In this document: piece after piece, positions 1 to 8,301 of the stretch | Layout of the letters: each line of letters opens with the position of its first letter | Numbering within the stretch: position 1 is the first letter of the stretch | Assembly (NCBI GenBank): GCA_011389655.1 | Contig: JAABTX010000015.1 | Location: 1-43,535 of the forward strand | Length of the DNA: 43,535 nucleotides | Origin: Thioalkalivibrio sp. | GTDB lineage: Bacteria; Pseudomonadota; Gammaproteobacteria; Ectothiorhodospirales; Ectothiorhodospiraceae | Direction of reading: 5' to 3' | Notes under the pieces: model-generated | Seen by the model: the letters and a program-made list of their open reading frames with translations, nothing else | Database searches by the model: none | What the model was told of the DNA's origin: nothing | Program-made: the position numbers and the translations under genes

Positions 1-170
1 CACCGGTGGGCGTCACCGGTCTCGCCAGCGCCGACGGCCGGGTAACGGTGATGATGCCGCACCCGGAACGCGTGTTCCGGACCGTGCAGAATTCCTGGCA
101 CCCACCCGACTGGGGCGAAGACGGTCCCTGGCTGCGGCTCTTCCGTAATGCCCGGGTCTGGACGGGGTGA
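1..170 (+). CDS. purL: Phosphoribosylformylglycinamidine synthase, C-terminal fragment
   Basis: Only the last 56 codons are in the window; the first whole codon begins at base 3 and the stop is TGA at 168-170. The fragment reads as the end of the glutamine amidotransferase domain of the large gammaproteobacterial PurL: it contains [18 protein letters not shown] followed by WGEDGPW and a RNARVW-type end. The His and Glu of the HPE triplet are the second and third members of the Cys-His-Glu triad that releases ammonia from glutamine in this family. The enzyme makes FGAM from FGAR, ATP and glutamine in the fourth step of cytosolic purine synthesis. The gene enters from the left edge, so nothing can be said of its start or regulation. 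Confidence 0.93.
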   Translation, partial: PVGVTGLASADGRVTVMMPHPERVFRTVQNSWHPPDWGEDGPWLRLFRNARVWTG

Positions 171-228
171 CTGCAGTAGCCGCATCCTGGCTCGCGTGCC
201 GTTGCACTGTCCAGTCTGAAGACTCTCG

Positions 229-234
229 TATAAA
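229..234 (+). promoter_or_regulatory. Possible -10 box before the tyrosine phosphatase gene
   Basis: TATAAA lies 23 bases before the ATG at 258 in an A/T-richer patch of the 87-base purL-phosphatase gap. TTGCAC at 202-207 resembles a -35 box but is 21 bases away, too far for a standard sigma70 promoter. The call rests on the -10 match alone. Confidence 0.28.
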
Positions 235-257
235 CAGATGGAAAATGGTCACTTTTC

Positions 258-740
258 ATGCAAAAGATGCGCATCTTGATGGTCTGCATGGGCAACATCT
301 GCCGATCGCCAATGGCCCAGGGGGTGTTTGCGAAGCGGGTGCGTGATGCGGGTCTCGAACACGTGATCCAGGTGGATTCCGCAGGCACCCACGGCTACCA
401 CGTGGATGAACCCCCCGACCGCAGGGCCCAGCTCACGTCACGCTCCCGCGGCTACGAGCTGGGTGACCTGCGGGCCCGGCGCCTGGAGGAACAGGACTTT
501 CGCGAGTTCGACTACATACTGGTGATGGACGAGGACAATCTCAGCCATGCGCGGGCGCTGGAGCCGGAAGACGGCAGGGCACGCCTGCATCGGTTCCTCG
601 AGTTCGCCGGGGCCCGGCGCGAGCGTGAGGTGCCCGATCCCTATTACGGGGGCGCTCAGGGCTTTGAAAAGGTGCTGGACCTGATCGAGGACGCGGCGGA
701 CGGTTTCCTGTCACACCTGAGGGCGCGGCACCGGTTCTGA
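258..740 (+). CDS. Low-molecular-weight protein-tyrosine phosphatase
   Basis: A 160-residue protein, the usual size for this family of cytosolic cysteine phosphatases that hydrolyse phosphotyrosine through a phosphocysteine intermediate. The P-loop CX5R is CMGNICR, with the nucleophile at Cys10 and Arg16 binding phosphate, followed by Ser17. The general acid is Asp127 in the VPDPYYGG motif. An SAGTHGYH segment near residue 41 is also typical. The gene stands alone: purL ends 87 bases upstream, and rne converges on it from the other side. No tyrosine kinase or capsule export gene is adjacent, so its substrate is unknown. It may act on exopolysaccharide kinases or on small phosphate esters. The family call is firm. 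Confidence 0.92.
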   Translation: MQKMRILMVCMGNICRSPMAQGVFAKRVRDAGLEHVIQVDSAGTHGYHVDEPPDRRAQLTSRSRGYELGDLRARRLEEQDFREFDYILVMDEDNLSHARALEPEDGRARLHRFLEFAGARREREVPDPYYGGAQGFEKVLDLIEDAADGFLSHLRARHRF

Positions 741-752
741 ATCGTTCGGGGT

Positions 753-774
753 CCGGCCGGGGCGCCCCGGCCGG
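753..774. terminator. GC-rich palindrome downstream of the phosphatase gene
   Basis: A perfect 22-base palindrome, CCGGCCGGGGCGCCCCGGCCGG, folds as a 9-bp stem with a GCGC loop 12 bases after the stop at 740. There is no T-tract on either side, so it is at best a non-canonical, possibly bidirectional terminator, or an RNA-stabilising 3' end, for the converging phosphatase and rne transcripts. Confidence 0.4.
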
Positions 775-838
775 GCGGTGCGGAGCCATGCTGCAAGGCC
801 GGTACCCGATTGCATCCGCAAGCACGCCCGCCCCCGCG

Positions 839-882
839 GTGGGCAGGTCCGGAATCGGGTGGCCATTCCGGTACCTGCCCAC
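839..882. repeat. Long imperfect stem-loop in the phosphatase/rne convergent gap
   Basis: The arms at 839-855 and 865-882 pair over 17 bp, with one bulged base (A at 873) and a 9-base loop. In the rne transcript this hairpin lies about 70-110 bases past the stop codon. It has no T-run. It could be a 3' end stabiliser or part of a bidirectional terminator with the palindrome at 753-774. Confidence 0.5.
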
Positions 883-949
883 TGTGCTCCGGCGTGTCGG
901 CAGTCCTCCGCGGGCATCCAACGTCCCGCGCGGCGCATCGGGGGAGGAC

Positions 950-3913
950 CTACTTTTCCTCGTTCATTTCGACGACCGATTCGGTCGTCGCGTCCGAGCC
1001 CTTCTCCTGTTTCGAACTGCGGCTGCGGCGCGCGGGTCTCTTGCGCGTCGGCTTGTCGGCCTCGGCGGCCTCCTCTCCGGCGGGTTGGGTCGCGCCCGCA
1101 GCAGGTTCGGTGCGTGCGTCCGGCGCTGTCCCCGGCTCGGTGCCGGCGTCATCGGCCGCCGGTGTTGTCTTGTTCGCCGTGGAACGGGGCTTGCGGGCCC
1201 GGCGTGGACGTCGGGATTTTGCCTGTGCCGCCTCGTCTTCGTCGGCCGCCTTTGCCGTCACGGACTTCGCGCCTTCCTCGGTCTTCCCTTTCGGCACGTC
1301 CTCGGCCGGGGCCGGCTGCTTCGGCGATCCAGCGGACTTCCCCTCTTCCGCAGCGGATGGTTCCGCCGGAGGCGGCGCCTGCCTGGCGGCGGTCGGAGGC
1401 GGGGCGGGTACCGCGGCATCGCCGGGCGCAACCGGGGTCACGGGCTCTGAGCCGGTCCCTTGATCGCCGGATTCCGCGGCAGCCGAGGCGGCCATACGGG
1501 CCAGGGCCGCACGGGCCTCCCGCTGGCGCCTTTCGGCGGCGTCTTCGGCATCAGCGTCAACCGTGCTCCCTGCATCCTGTGCGGAAGGGGCGGTTTTCTG
1601 CGTCGGTGCCTCCGTCGGTGGAGCGGATTCGGCATCCTGACTCACGGGCGCATCCGCGTCCCCCCCGGGCGCGGGCGGCGCAGTATCGTCCTTCCGCGCG
1701 GTGGCAGGTGGCGCAGTAGATTCGGATCCGCCCGGGGTGGATGCCGGACGCGGGTCCCGCTCGGCGCCCGCGTCCTGCTCTTCGGTCCTGCGCTCGGATT
1801 CCGCCCCCGCGGGACGGTTGCGGTTGCGTCGGCGTCCGCCACGGCGGGAACGCCGGCTGCGGGTACGCGCGCCCTCGTCCCGTGCCTCCTCGTCCGCTTC
1901 GGGGTGGGATTTCCCGGCGGCGGCCTTGCCCGCTTCTGCGGGCTTTCCGGTGTCTGGCTTCTCCGTGCTCGGGCGCTCGTCCCGGGCCTTGCCGGTGCCG
2001 GCGGCCTTGCGGGTCTTCGTGTCGCCGGACGGCTTCGCCTCCGCCGAGTCCTTGCGCGTACGCTCGCCGCGCCGGCCTCCGCGGCGTCGATCGCCGGATG
2101 CCGGTTCGTCGTCGTTGCGCCTGCGTTCACCGCGTGCGGGCCGTCCGACCGGTTTCTTTTTCGAATCGTCCTCGGGCGCTGCAGTCTCCGGCTCCTCCGT
2201 TGGCATGCTGCTGGCCGGGAAGAGCGCCGCCCAGATCCGTGCGAAGAACCCCGGCTGTGTCACGGGTTGCGGTATCGGGACCGCGGCACGCGCGGGTGTC
2301 GGGCTCGGGGGTGGTGCCGATGCCGGGATGTTCTGCACCAGCGGACGATCAGGGCGCGCCCGCCGCTCCAGTTCCGCGATTTCCTCAGCCGTGTCGGTCT
2401 CTTCAACGAACTGATAGGAGCTCTTGCCGGCCAGTTCGTCCTCCTGCCCGTCATCGCGGATCCGCCGCACCGTGTAGTGGGGCGTCAGGAGCTGGTTGCT
2501 GGGGAGGATGCTGATGTCCACGTCGTGACGCTCCTCGATGTCGGCCAGGGAATCCCGCTTCTCGTTCAGCAGGAAGGTGCCGACGTCCACCGGTACCTGG
2601 GCGAGCACGATGCTGGTTCGCTCCTTCATCGCCTCCTCTTCCACGAGGCGCAGGATGGACAGCGCCAGCGATTCCACGCTGCGGATCTGGCCCTGGCCCT
2701 GACAGCGGGGGCAGGTGATGTGGCTGGATTCTCCCAGCGAGGAACGCAGGCGCTGCCGGGACATCTCCAGCAATCCGAAGCGGCTGATCCGGCCCACCTG
2801 GACCCGTGCCCGGTCCATCTCAAGGGCCTTGCGCAGCCGCGTCTCCACCTCGCGCTGGTGGCGGTTGGAGCTCATGTCGATGAAGTCGATCACGATCAGA
2901 CCGCCGAGATCGCGGATGCGCAGCTGGCGGGCGACCTCCTCTGCGGCCTCGAGGTTGGTGTGAAACGCCGTCTCCTCGATGTCGCCCCCCTTGGTCGAGC
3001 GCGCCGAGTTCACGTCGATCGAGATCAGCGCCTCGGTGTGATCGATGACCAGCGCGCCACCCGCGGCGAGCCCCACGTTCCGGTCGAACGCGCTCTCGAT
3101 CTGGCCCTCGATCTGGAAGCGGTTGAACAGCGGCACCGGGTCCGCATAGTGGCGGAGCTTGCGCAGGCTGTTCGGCATCACGCGCTCGACGAACTCCTGT
3201 GCCTGGCGATAGACGGTCTCGTCGTCGATCACGACCTCGCCGACGTCGTTGCGCATGTGATCGCGCAGGGCCCGGATGATGACGTTGCTTTCCTGGTGGA
3301 TCAGCGCCGGGGCCTGCGCCTCGGAGGAGGCCTCGAGGATGGCGGCCCAGAGGGACGTCATGTAGTCGAGGTCCCACTGCAGTTCCTCGGTCGTCCGGCC
3401 GACGCCTGCGGTGCGGGCGATCACCCCCATGCCCTCGGGGATCTTCAGGTCCGCCAGTGCCTCGCGCAGTTCGGCGCGGTCCTCCCCCTCGATGCGCCGC
3501 GAGACTCCGCCGGCACGGGGATTGTTCGGCATCAGCACAAGGTAGCGTCCGGCGAGGCTGATGTAGGTGGTCAGCGCCGCGCCCTTGTTGCCGCGTTCTT
3601 CCTTTTCCACCTGCACCAGCAACTGCTGGCCTTCCTTCAGGAAGTCGCGTATCGGCTTGTCGGTCTCCTCGGGAGCACCGATTGCCGAACGGGCGATCTC
3701 CTTGAACGGCAGGAAGCCGTGGCGTTCGGCCCCGAAGTTGACGAAGACCGCCTCGAGGCTTGGTTCTACCCGGGTGATCCGGGCCTTGTAGATGTTGGCC
3801 TTCTTGCGTTCGCGAGAGGGAAGTTCGATATCAAGATCGTAGAGGCGCTGGCCATCGACCATCGCCACACGCAGCTCTTCCGGCTGCGTGGCATTGATGA
3901 GAATCCGTTTCAT
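950..3913 (-). CDS. rne: Ribonuclease E, degradosome endonuclease
   Basis: 987 residues. The catalytic half (about 1-505) has the S1 RNA-binding domain (about 38-120), a 5' sensor/RNase H region, and the DNase I-like domain with metal ligands Asp300 ([12 protein letters not shown]) and Asp343 (VIDFIDM). These match E. coli Asp303 and Asp346 with a shift of three. The zinc-link is Cys401/Cys404 in CPRCQGQG, which supports the tetramer. The start [10 protein letters not shown] is the family start. The C-terminal half (about 510-987) is low complexity, rich in Ala, Pro, Glu and Arg, with separate Arg-rich patches (for example [40 protein letters not shown]) resembling the RNA-binding tail of degradosome scaffolds. 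The enzyme makes the initial cuts in mRNA decay and processes rRNA and tRNA. A predicted promoter at 4221-4249 gives a ~300-nt leader, in line with leader-mediated autoregulation known in E. coli. Confidence 0.97.
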   Translation of the reverse strand: MKRILINATQPEELRVAMVDGQRLYDLDIELPSRERKKANIYKARITRVEPSLEAVFVNFGAERHGFLPFKEIARSAIGAPEETDKPIRDFLKEGQQLLVQVEKEERGNKGAALTTYISLAGRYLVLMPNNPRAGGVSRRIEGEDRAELREALADLKIPEGMGVIARTAGVGRTTEELQWDLDYMTSLWAAILEASSEAQAPALIHQESNVIIRALRDHMRNDVGEVVIDDETVYRQAQEFVERVMPNSLRKLRHYADPVPLFNRFQIEGQIESAFDRNVGLAAGGALVIDHTEALISIDVNSARSTKGGDIEETAFHTNLEAAEEVARQLRIRDLGGLIVIDFIDMSSNRHQREVETRLRKALEMDRARVQVGRISRFGLLEMSRQRLRSSLGESSHITCPRCQGQGQIRSVESLALSILRLVEEEAMKERTSIVLAQVPVDVGTFLLNEKRDSLADIEERHDVDISILPSNQLLTPHYTVRRIRDDGQEDELAGKSSYQFVEETDTAEEIAELERRARPDRPLVQNIPASAPPPSPTPARAAVPIPQPVTQPGFFARIWAALFPASSMPTEEPETAAPEDDSKKKPVGRPARGERRRNDDEPASGDRRRGGRRGERTRKDSAEAKPSGDTKTRKAAGTGKARDERPSTEKPDTGKPAEAGKAAAGKSHPEADEEARDEGARTRSRRSRRGGRRRNRNRPAGAESERRTEEQDAGAERDPRPASTPGGSESTAPPATARKDDTAPPAPGGDADAPVSQDAESAPPTEAPTQKTAPSAQDAGSTVDADAEDAAERRQREARAALARMAASAAAESGDQGTGSEPVTPVAPGDAAVPAPPPTAARQAPPPAEPSAAEEGKSAGSPKQPAPAEDVPKGKTEEGAKSVTAKAADEDEAAQAKSRRPRRARKPRSTANKTTPAADDAGTEPGTAPDARTEPAAGATQPAGEEAAEADKPTRKRPARRSRSSKQEKGSDATTESVVEMNEEK

Positions 3914-4191
3914 GCATTGAACTCGTCTGGGCGTCTCTGCCTTCCGCGAGCGATTGCGCGCGCAGGGCGCTCCGGGATGCGGATGTGGGCGCCAGCGGGG
4001 GGCGGGACATGTCCACTGAAGACAGTCGCCCGCCCAGCAGCCAGGCTGGCAACAGGAACAGCGCCAGCAGGTGCTTGCAGGCGCGCTCAGGGAAAAGACA
4101 GGACTGGGTTAGAAGAATAGGTATCACGATCGCTTGCAGCGAGGACCGGACGGCCGGTGCGGCCATGCCGGTGTGTGTACGAGGGAAGGCC

Positions 4192-4223
4192 ATTGTCGAT
4201 AAAGCGCCGTTCCGGCCGACAAT
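4192..4223. repeat. Inverted repeat at the predicted rne transcription start
   Basis: ATTGTCG at 4192-4198 is repeated in inverted orientation as CGACAAT at 4217-4223, with 18 bases between. The right arm overlaps the predicted rne -10 box and the spacer covers the predicted start site. It could be an operator, or a hairpin at the very 5' end of the mRNA, where structure would affect 5'-end sensing by RNase E. Confidence 0.4.
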
Positions 4224-4249
4224 CTAGGGCAAAAACGTCTGACTGGCAA
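4221..4249 (-). promoter_or_regulatory. Predicted sigma70 promoter of rne
   Basis: Read on the minus strand, TTGCCA (-35, 4249-4244; 5 of 6 to consensus) is followed by a 17-base spacer and TAGATT (-10, 4226-4221; 4 of 6). A T-rich stretch just upstream of the -35 could act as an UP element. The predicted start is near 4214, about 300 bases before the rne ATG. Confidence 0.55.
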
Positions 4250-4366
4250 GCAAAAAGATTGTTGGTCGAGGGACAGCGGGAGCTTGCCGGTGCCAGTGGT
4301 TCCCGGCGGGGGCGGCCCGGATGCGGCTATGCGGGCATGTGCGCAGACGACGCCCGCACGTCCCAC

Positions 4367-5908
4367 TTAGTGGGCGGCACCTGCACCGACGCGGCGCAGC
4401 CAGTCGGCCAGCGGTTCCTCCGTGGAGCCGCGCTTGCGCAGCATGTCGACGATCTGCTGCTGCGGGCCAAAGCGGTTCACGTCGATGGAATGCGCCCTGG
4501 TTGGACGGGCGTACTCCCTGCGCGGCGCAGACGGCAGCGGCAACGGGCTCTCCCACATCCGGTCGAGTTCATCCGTCTCCATTGCCCAGACGCGCTGGAT
4601 CTCCGCCATCTCCTCGGAGCTGAGCACCTCGCGGGCGGGTGATGGCACACCGGTCGCGGCGGGCGTTGCGCGAGAAAGGGCCGACTGGCTCGACGGGCCG
4701 CCCGGCGCGGGCGCTGGCTCGGGTTGCTGCGGATCCGGGGCAGAGGGAGGGGCGGGAGCCATGCCGGATGTGTCGATCAGCTCGCGCAATCGGGAGAGCA
4801 TTGCCTCGTTTCCGGGTTCGCTGGCAAGCCGCTCCAGTGATCGTGAGAGGTCGATCGCAGGCTCGCCGCGCCGGTTCCAGTAGGCCTCGGCGATGGAGTC
4901 GATCCAGGCCGCGATCGTGGCCGCCTCGGCATCGTTGTCCAGTGCGTCCGCAATCCGTGTGCGCAACCGGTCGAGGACCGTGGCCAGGTCGGCCTCCGGC
5001 CCGATCCCGGCGTTTGCCGGGGCGTCGGCCGGTGTCCCTGCCTGCGTCCGGGCCGGATGCGGGCGCCCCGGAAGCGAGCGCAGGCGCCGCATCCAGGACT
5101 CGATCGACCCGTCACGGTCGGGCAGGCGGGCGAATGCGCGATCGAGCGCATCAGACAGCCGGAGGAAGGTGCGGGCCGACGGATCGCTGTCGGGTAGCAA
5201 CGCAACGGGACGCTGCAGCATCGCCGCCGCGCTGAGACTCTCGTCGCGAGGGACGAAGCCGAGCAGCCGCATGCTCGCACCGCTGTGTTCCTGCACGAGG
5301 CTGCTGAAGCGGTTGAAGACCTCCCAGGCCTCGTTCTGGTTCGCGACACGGTTGACCAGCACCTGGTAGCTGCCGGGGCGCTCGTTCTCCAGTTGCTGCA
5401 CCAGTTCGCTTGTGTCGGCGAGACAGGCGGAGTCGGGCGTCAGGACGAGAAGGATCAGGTCCGCGGAGGCGATGAAGGCGGGGGACGCCCCGCCACCGGC
5501 GGCCGTGTCCACTAGGAAGCAGTCGCACTGTTCCACCAGGATGGTGAACTCGTCGGTGAGGTGGCGCTCCTGCGCCGGTGTGAACGGGCCGTGGCGTCCG
5601 AGTGTTCCGGCCGAGGGGAGAAGCCTGAGGCCATGCTGGCTTTCGAGCATGACCCGGGAGAGCGGGTACTGCTCGAACAGCATCCGCTCCAGCTTGTGCC
5701 GCGGCTGCAACCCGAGCAGAAACAGCACGTTTCCGGGGCCGGAATCGAAATCCCAGACGCAGACGCGGCGGTCGGCCTTGGCGAGGGCCAGGCCAAGGTT
5801 AACCACGACGCTCGACTTGCCGACACCATCCCTGCCGCTGACGACAGCGACCACGCGCGGGGAGCCGTGTCCCGCGGGAGCCTGCAGTCCTGTATCTGTC
5901 GTGGCCAT
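4367..5908 (-). CDS. FleN/FlhG-like MinD/ParA-family ATPase with long C-terminal extension
   Basis: 513 residues from the ATG at 5908, which has AGGGCGG upstream and begins just before the family fold; the frame stays open upstream but the added residues look non-coding. The P-loop is SGRDGVGKSS (residues 24-33): Lys31 is kept, but the signature lysine of the deviant Walker A motif (normally GKGGVGKT) is Arg26. CVWDFDSGPGNVLFLLGLQP (50-69) resembles the DADxGxANVDVLLGL segment of FleN/FlhG, and FLVDTAAGGG matches the switch II region. The fold ends near residue 270. The rest has a helical stretch and a Pro/Ala linker and is unlike standard FleN. FleN proteins regulate flagellar number and the c-di-GMP-responsive FleQ. 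No flagellar gene is nearby, but a c-di-GMP enzyme is encoded divergently. The role is inferred, not shown. Confidence 0.78.
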   Translation of the reverse strand: MATTDTGLQAPAGHGSPRVVAVVSGRDGVGKSSVVVNLGLALAKADRRVCVWDFDSGPGNVLFLLGLQPRHKLERMLFEQYPLSRVMLESQHGLRLLPSAGTLGRHGPFTPAQERHLTDEFTILVEQCDCFLVDTAAGGGASPAFIASADLILLVLTPDSACLADTSELVQQLENERPGSYQVLVNRVANQNEAWEVFNRFSSLVQEHSGASMRLLGFVPRDESLSAAAMLQRPVALLPDSDPSARTFLRLSDALDRAFARLPDRDGSIESWMRRLRSLPGRPHPARTQAGTPADAPANAGIGPEADLATVLDRLRTRIADALDNDAEAATIAAWIDSIAEAYWNRRGEPAIDLSRSLERLASEPGNEAMLSRLRELIDTSGMAPAPPSAPDPQQPEPAPAPGGPSSQSALSRATPAATGVPSPAREVLSSEEMAEIQRVWAMETDELDRMWESPLPLPSAPRREYARPTRAHSIDVNRFGPQQQIVDMLRKRGSTEEPLADWLRRVGAGAAH

Positions 5909-6231
5909 TGCGCCGCCCTGGGCCTGATGATGAAAATCGTCCGGGTGCAGGGCATCCGGGGATCGCGAAAGCTCTATCTCCTCCCCATGAACGCTAGCAG
6001 ATCGGCCCGCGTTTCGCCACGCGGATCGGACAGACGGTTCCCGGGGCGGGTGCGGGCGGAGCCCATGGCGCGGGCGCGCGGGTGAGGCGGCGTGCGGACC
6101 ACGCGCGGGGACCGAACTGGGGCGCTTGCGTATATACTTTCCGCGAAATCCATGCGGGCGGGCGGCTCGCGGTGCGCCCGGGGCCGGATGCCGGGGAAGT
6201 CCGGACGTGCCCTTCAAGGTCGGGGAGCGTG
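5909..6231. promoter_or_regulatory. Divergent regulatory gap (323 bases) between the ATPase and HDOD genes
   Basis: No gene is evident. The minus-strand side holds the weak AGGGCGG ribosome site of the ATPase gene. The plus-strand side holds a TATACT -10-like box at 6133-6138 and the GGGAG site of the HDOD gene. Divergent starts from one gap allow shared control of the ATPase and the HDOD/GGDEF-EAL pair. I see no obvious operator palindrome or FleQ-type site. Confidence 0.4.
6133..6138 (+). promoter_or_regulatory. Possible -10 box for the HDOD/GGDEF-EAL operon
   Basis: TATACT (5 of 6 to TATAAT) in the A/T-rich patch GCGTATATACTTTCC, 93 bases before the ATG at 6232. The hexamer at the 17-base spacing (GACCGA) is not a good -35, so activator help or a false match are both possible. 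Confidence 0.3.
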
Positions 6232-8301
6232 ATGGTTGCGCAACGAAGCTACACCGGTGTTGTTCCGGGTCTGCCCCAGGTACTCCTCGCGATCCTGGAA
6301 GGCCTGCAGGGCGCCGGGCCGGAGGAGACGGAGGTGGCGGGCTGGATCCAGCGGGATCCGGGGCTCGCGCTCGAGCTGCTCTGCGCAGCGCATGCGGAAC
6401 CCGGCGCGCCTTCGGCCGGCTGCCACAGCCTCGAGAGCGCCGTTGCCGCGCTGGGGGAGGATGCGGCGCGCGCGCTGGTCCTTTCCCGTATCTCGCAGCA
6501 GTTCTTCGCTCCGCTGCCGCCGGCGGTATTCGACGCGCTGCAGAGGGCCTGGCGATACGCCATGATCGCCGCCGACCTTGCGCAGGTGCTCGCGACCCTG
6601 ACGCGTTACCGGGATCCCGAACAGGCGCGAATCTGTGGGCTTCTGCTCGGCGTGGGGCCCACCGAGCTTATCGCGCGGCAGCAGCCCGGTTACCTGGCGG
6701 CCCTTGACTCGCATCCAGTCACGGAAGAGCTGCTTGAGGCGCAGCGCGACCACTTCGGGACCGACCAGATCGAGCTCGGGATCCGGGCGGCGGAGCGCTG
6801 GTGTCCCGGCGGCTTCGCGGTCGATGCGCTGCGCTATCAGCTCGCGTCGACGGAAGAGGTGGGCGATGCCCATCACCTGGTGAAGATCGTGAATCTCGCC
6901 GGCGGACTCGCGGCGGGTGCGGCGACCGGCGACGCCGGCGTCGATGCGGCCGGAACGCTGTTCGGCCTGGAGCCGGAACTGACGCGGGCGCTGCGTCAGC
7001 GGGTATTCGCCGACGTCGATCGGCTCGCTGGTGCGCTTGGGCTCCCGACCGCCGATGTCGAACCGGATGTGGCGATGTCCGGCGCCTATCGTGCGCTGGG
7101 CCAGCGTCTGGATCTTGCCGGGCGATTGACACAGTGCCGGTCGCAATTGCTGGAAGCCCGGGGTCCGGCGGAGATACGGGCCGCGGTGCGGGCGGGGGCC
7201 AGGAGCCTGCTGGGTGTCGAACGAAGCCTGCTGTTCACCGCCGACAGCGGCGCCAGCCAGTTGAGCGCCTGGCTCGACGACGACGACCAGCCGACCTTTG
7301 TGCTCAGGGTCGCGCCGGGGCGAAGCCTGGTGGCAGACTCGCTGATCGGGGGTGATGCGCGCCGGGGTGAAGGGACGTCCGTGATCGACCGGCAGCTGGC
7401 CGGCGTGATGGGGGCCGAGCAACTCTGGTGTCTCCCGCTGGTGCACGGCGCGGCGATGCTCGGTGTCCTGGTCCTGGGACTGGCCCCGGGGTCTGTCGAT
7501 GCCGGGGGTGACCAGGAAGGTGTGGCCGGGGCGCTTGCTGCGGAGATCGCCGCCGCCTTGTCTGCCCGTGCCACACCTGAAGCAGGGGGCAGGGCCGGCG
7601 TTGCGGTGGGCGATCCCGGGGAAAGGGAACGTCTGCGTTTCCGGATATCTACGCCACTGACCGTGATCCACAATCACCTGGAGATGCTGCGGGCCCGGAT
7701 CGGCAACGAGGCGTCGGCCGGCGACAGCCTGGACCGGATTCGGGCCGAGACGCTGCGCATCCAGGAGGTCCTCGCGGACTCCGGGAACGACATGCCGGCC
7801 GCTCCCGCTGGCGTGCCGCTGAACGAGCCGGTGCGGGAGGTGGTGTCCGCACTCGAGTCCAGCCTGCTGGCCCCCGCCGGCATCAGCCTGAGGCTCGATC
7901 TCGATCGCCTCGAGCCTCGGGTGACAGTGGCGGCGGGCGACCTGCAGGCGCTGCTGCGCCACGTGCTCCGTCACGCCGGCGAGACGCTGGAACGGGGATC
8001 CGAGGTCCTCGTCGCGACCCGGGGCGGGGTGAGCATGAACGGACAGGAGAATGTACAGTTGGAGGTCAGGGACGACGGACCCGGGCTGCCGGACGCGGTC
8101 CGCGCCCGGCAGCCCGGGTCCGGACCGGCGGAGTCGGAGTCAGCGTGGGGGGAGCCGGCGCTGGCGCGGGTCCGAGAGCTGACAGAGGCGATGGGGGGCA
8201 CGATGATCTGTACCAGTGACCGCTCGGGCACCCGGTTTCAATTCCTCTTGCCCGGGAGACCGTCCGAAGCCGAGGCCGACAAGCGGCGGGGGCATGCATG
8301 A
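6232..8301 (+). CDS. HDOD-GAF protein with degenerate histidine-kinase module (predicted pseudokinase)
   Basis: 689 residues from the ATG at 6232, chosen for its GGGAG ribosome site and because the HDOD fold starts at once (VVPGLPQVLLAIL, residues 10-22). HDOD spans about 10-200 (IQRDPGLALELL, LESAVAALGEDAARALVL) and a GAF-like region about 305-445. A kinase-like module follows: a dimerisation helix (FRISTPLTVIHNHLEML, 470-486) and an ATPase domain (about 535-675) with a good G1 box DDGPGLP (614-620). In family members of this layout the helix reads HEx(N/T)NPL; here the phospho-acceptor His is Phe470. Both N-box Asn positions are His (LLRHVLRHAGE, His577 and His581). It therefore probably neither autophosphorylates nor binds Mg-ATP normally. 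It overlaps the next gene by ATGA, pointing to a joint role with that c-di-GMP enzyme. Confidence 0.82.
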   Translation: MVAQRSYTGVVPGLPQVLLAILEGLQGAGPEETEVAGWIQRDPGLALELLCAAHAEPGAPSAGCHSLESAVAALGEDAARALVLSRISQQFFAPLPPAVFDALQRAWRYAMIAADLAQVLATLTRYRDPEQARICGLLLGVGPTELIARQQPGYLAALDSHPVTEELLEAQRDHFGTDQIELGIRAAERWCPGGFAVDALRYQLASTEEVGDAHHLVKIVNLAGGLAAGAATGDAGVDAAGTLFGLEPELTRALRQRVFADVDRLAGALGLPTADVEPDVAMSGAYRALGQRLDLAGRLTQCRSQLLEARGPAEIRAAVRAGARSLLGVERSLLFTADSGASQLSAWLDDDDQPTFVLRVAPGRSLVADSLIGGDARRGEGTSVIDRQLAGVMGAEQLWCLPLVHGAAMLGVLVLGLAPGSVDAGGDQEGVAGALAAEIAAALSARATPEAGGRAGVAVGDPGERERLRFRISTPLTVIHNHLEMLRARIGNEASAGDSLDRIRAETLRIQEVLADSGNDMPAAPAGVPLNEPVREVVSALESSLLAPAGISLRLDLDRLEPRVTVAAGDLQALLRHVLRHAGETLERGSEVLVATRGGVSMNGQENVQLEVRDDGPGLPDAVRARQPGSGPAESESAWGEPALARVRELTEAMGGTMICTSDRSGTRFQFLLPGRPSEAEADKRRGHA

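Larger units (their letters stand above)
3914..4366 (-). promoter_or_regulatory. rne 5' leader and upstream gap (453 bases, no gene)
   Basis: No convincing gene lies here. On the minus strand, 3914 to about 4214 is the predicted untranslated leader of rne, close in length to the ~360-nt E. coli rne leader that RNase E cuts to control its own mRNA. Within it, a 7-bp GGGCGGG/CCCGCCC stem pairs 4000-4006 with 4029-4035, and GCCAGGCTGGC forms a small neighbouring hairpin. The inverted repeat 4192-4223 sits at the predicted transcript start. Whether these make the RNase E-responsive fold cannot be judged by eye. The part from 4250 to 4366 is the gap to the preceding minus-strand gene, and I see no clear terminator in it. 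Confidence 0.45.

Noticed and set aside
202-234. TTGCAC and TATAAA as a full sigma70 promoter
   Set aside because: The 21-base spacing is too long. Only the -10-like box was kept, at low confidence.
778-1719. Plus-strand open frames over the 3' part of rne
   Set aside because: Opposite the low-complexity Arg/Ala/Pro tail of RNase E, where every frame tends to stay open; the translations are Arg/Pro-rich noise.
1460-4120. An 886-codon open frame antisense to rne
   Set aside because: It mirrors the RNase E codon pattern in a GC-rich genome, has no ribosome site, and its translation shows no domain. RNase E on the other strand is certain.
3831-4193. A 120-codon minus-strand frame in the rne leader with a hydrophobic stretch
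   Set aside because: It overlaps the rne start out of frame and has no ribosome site or family resemblance. A leader peptide is possible but not supported.
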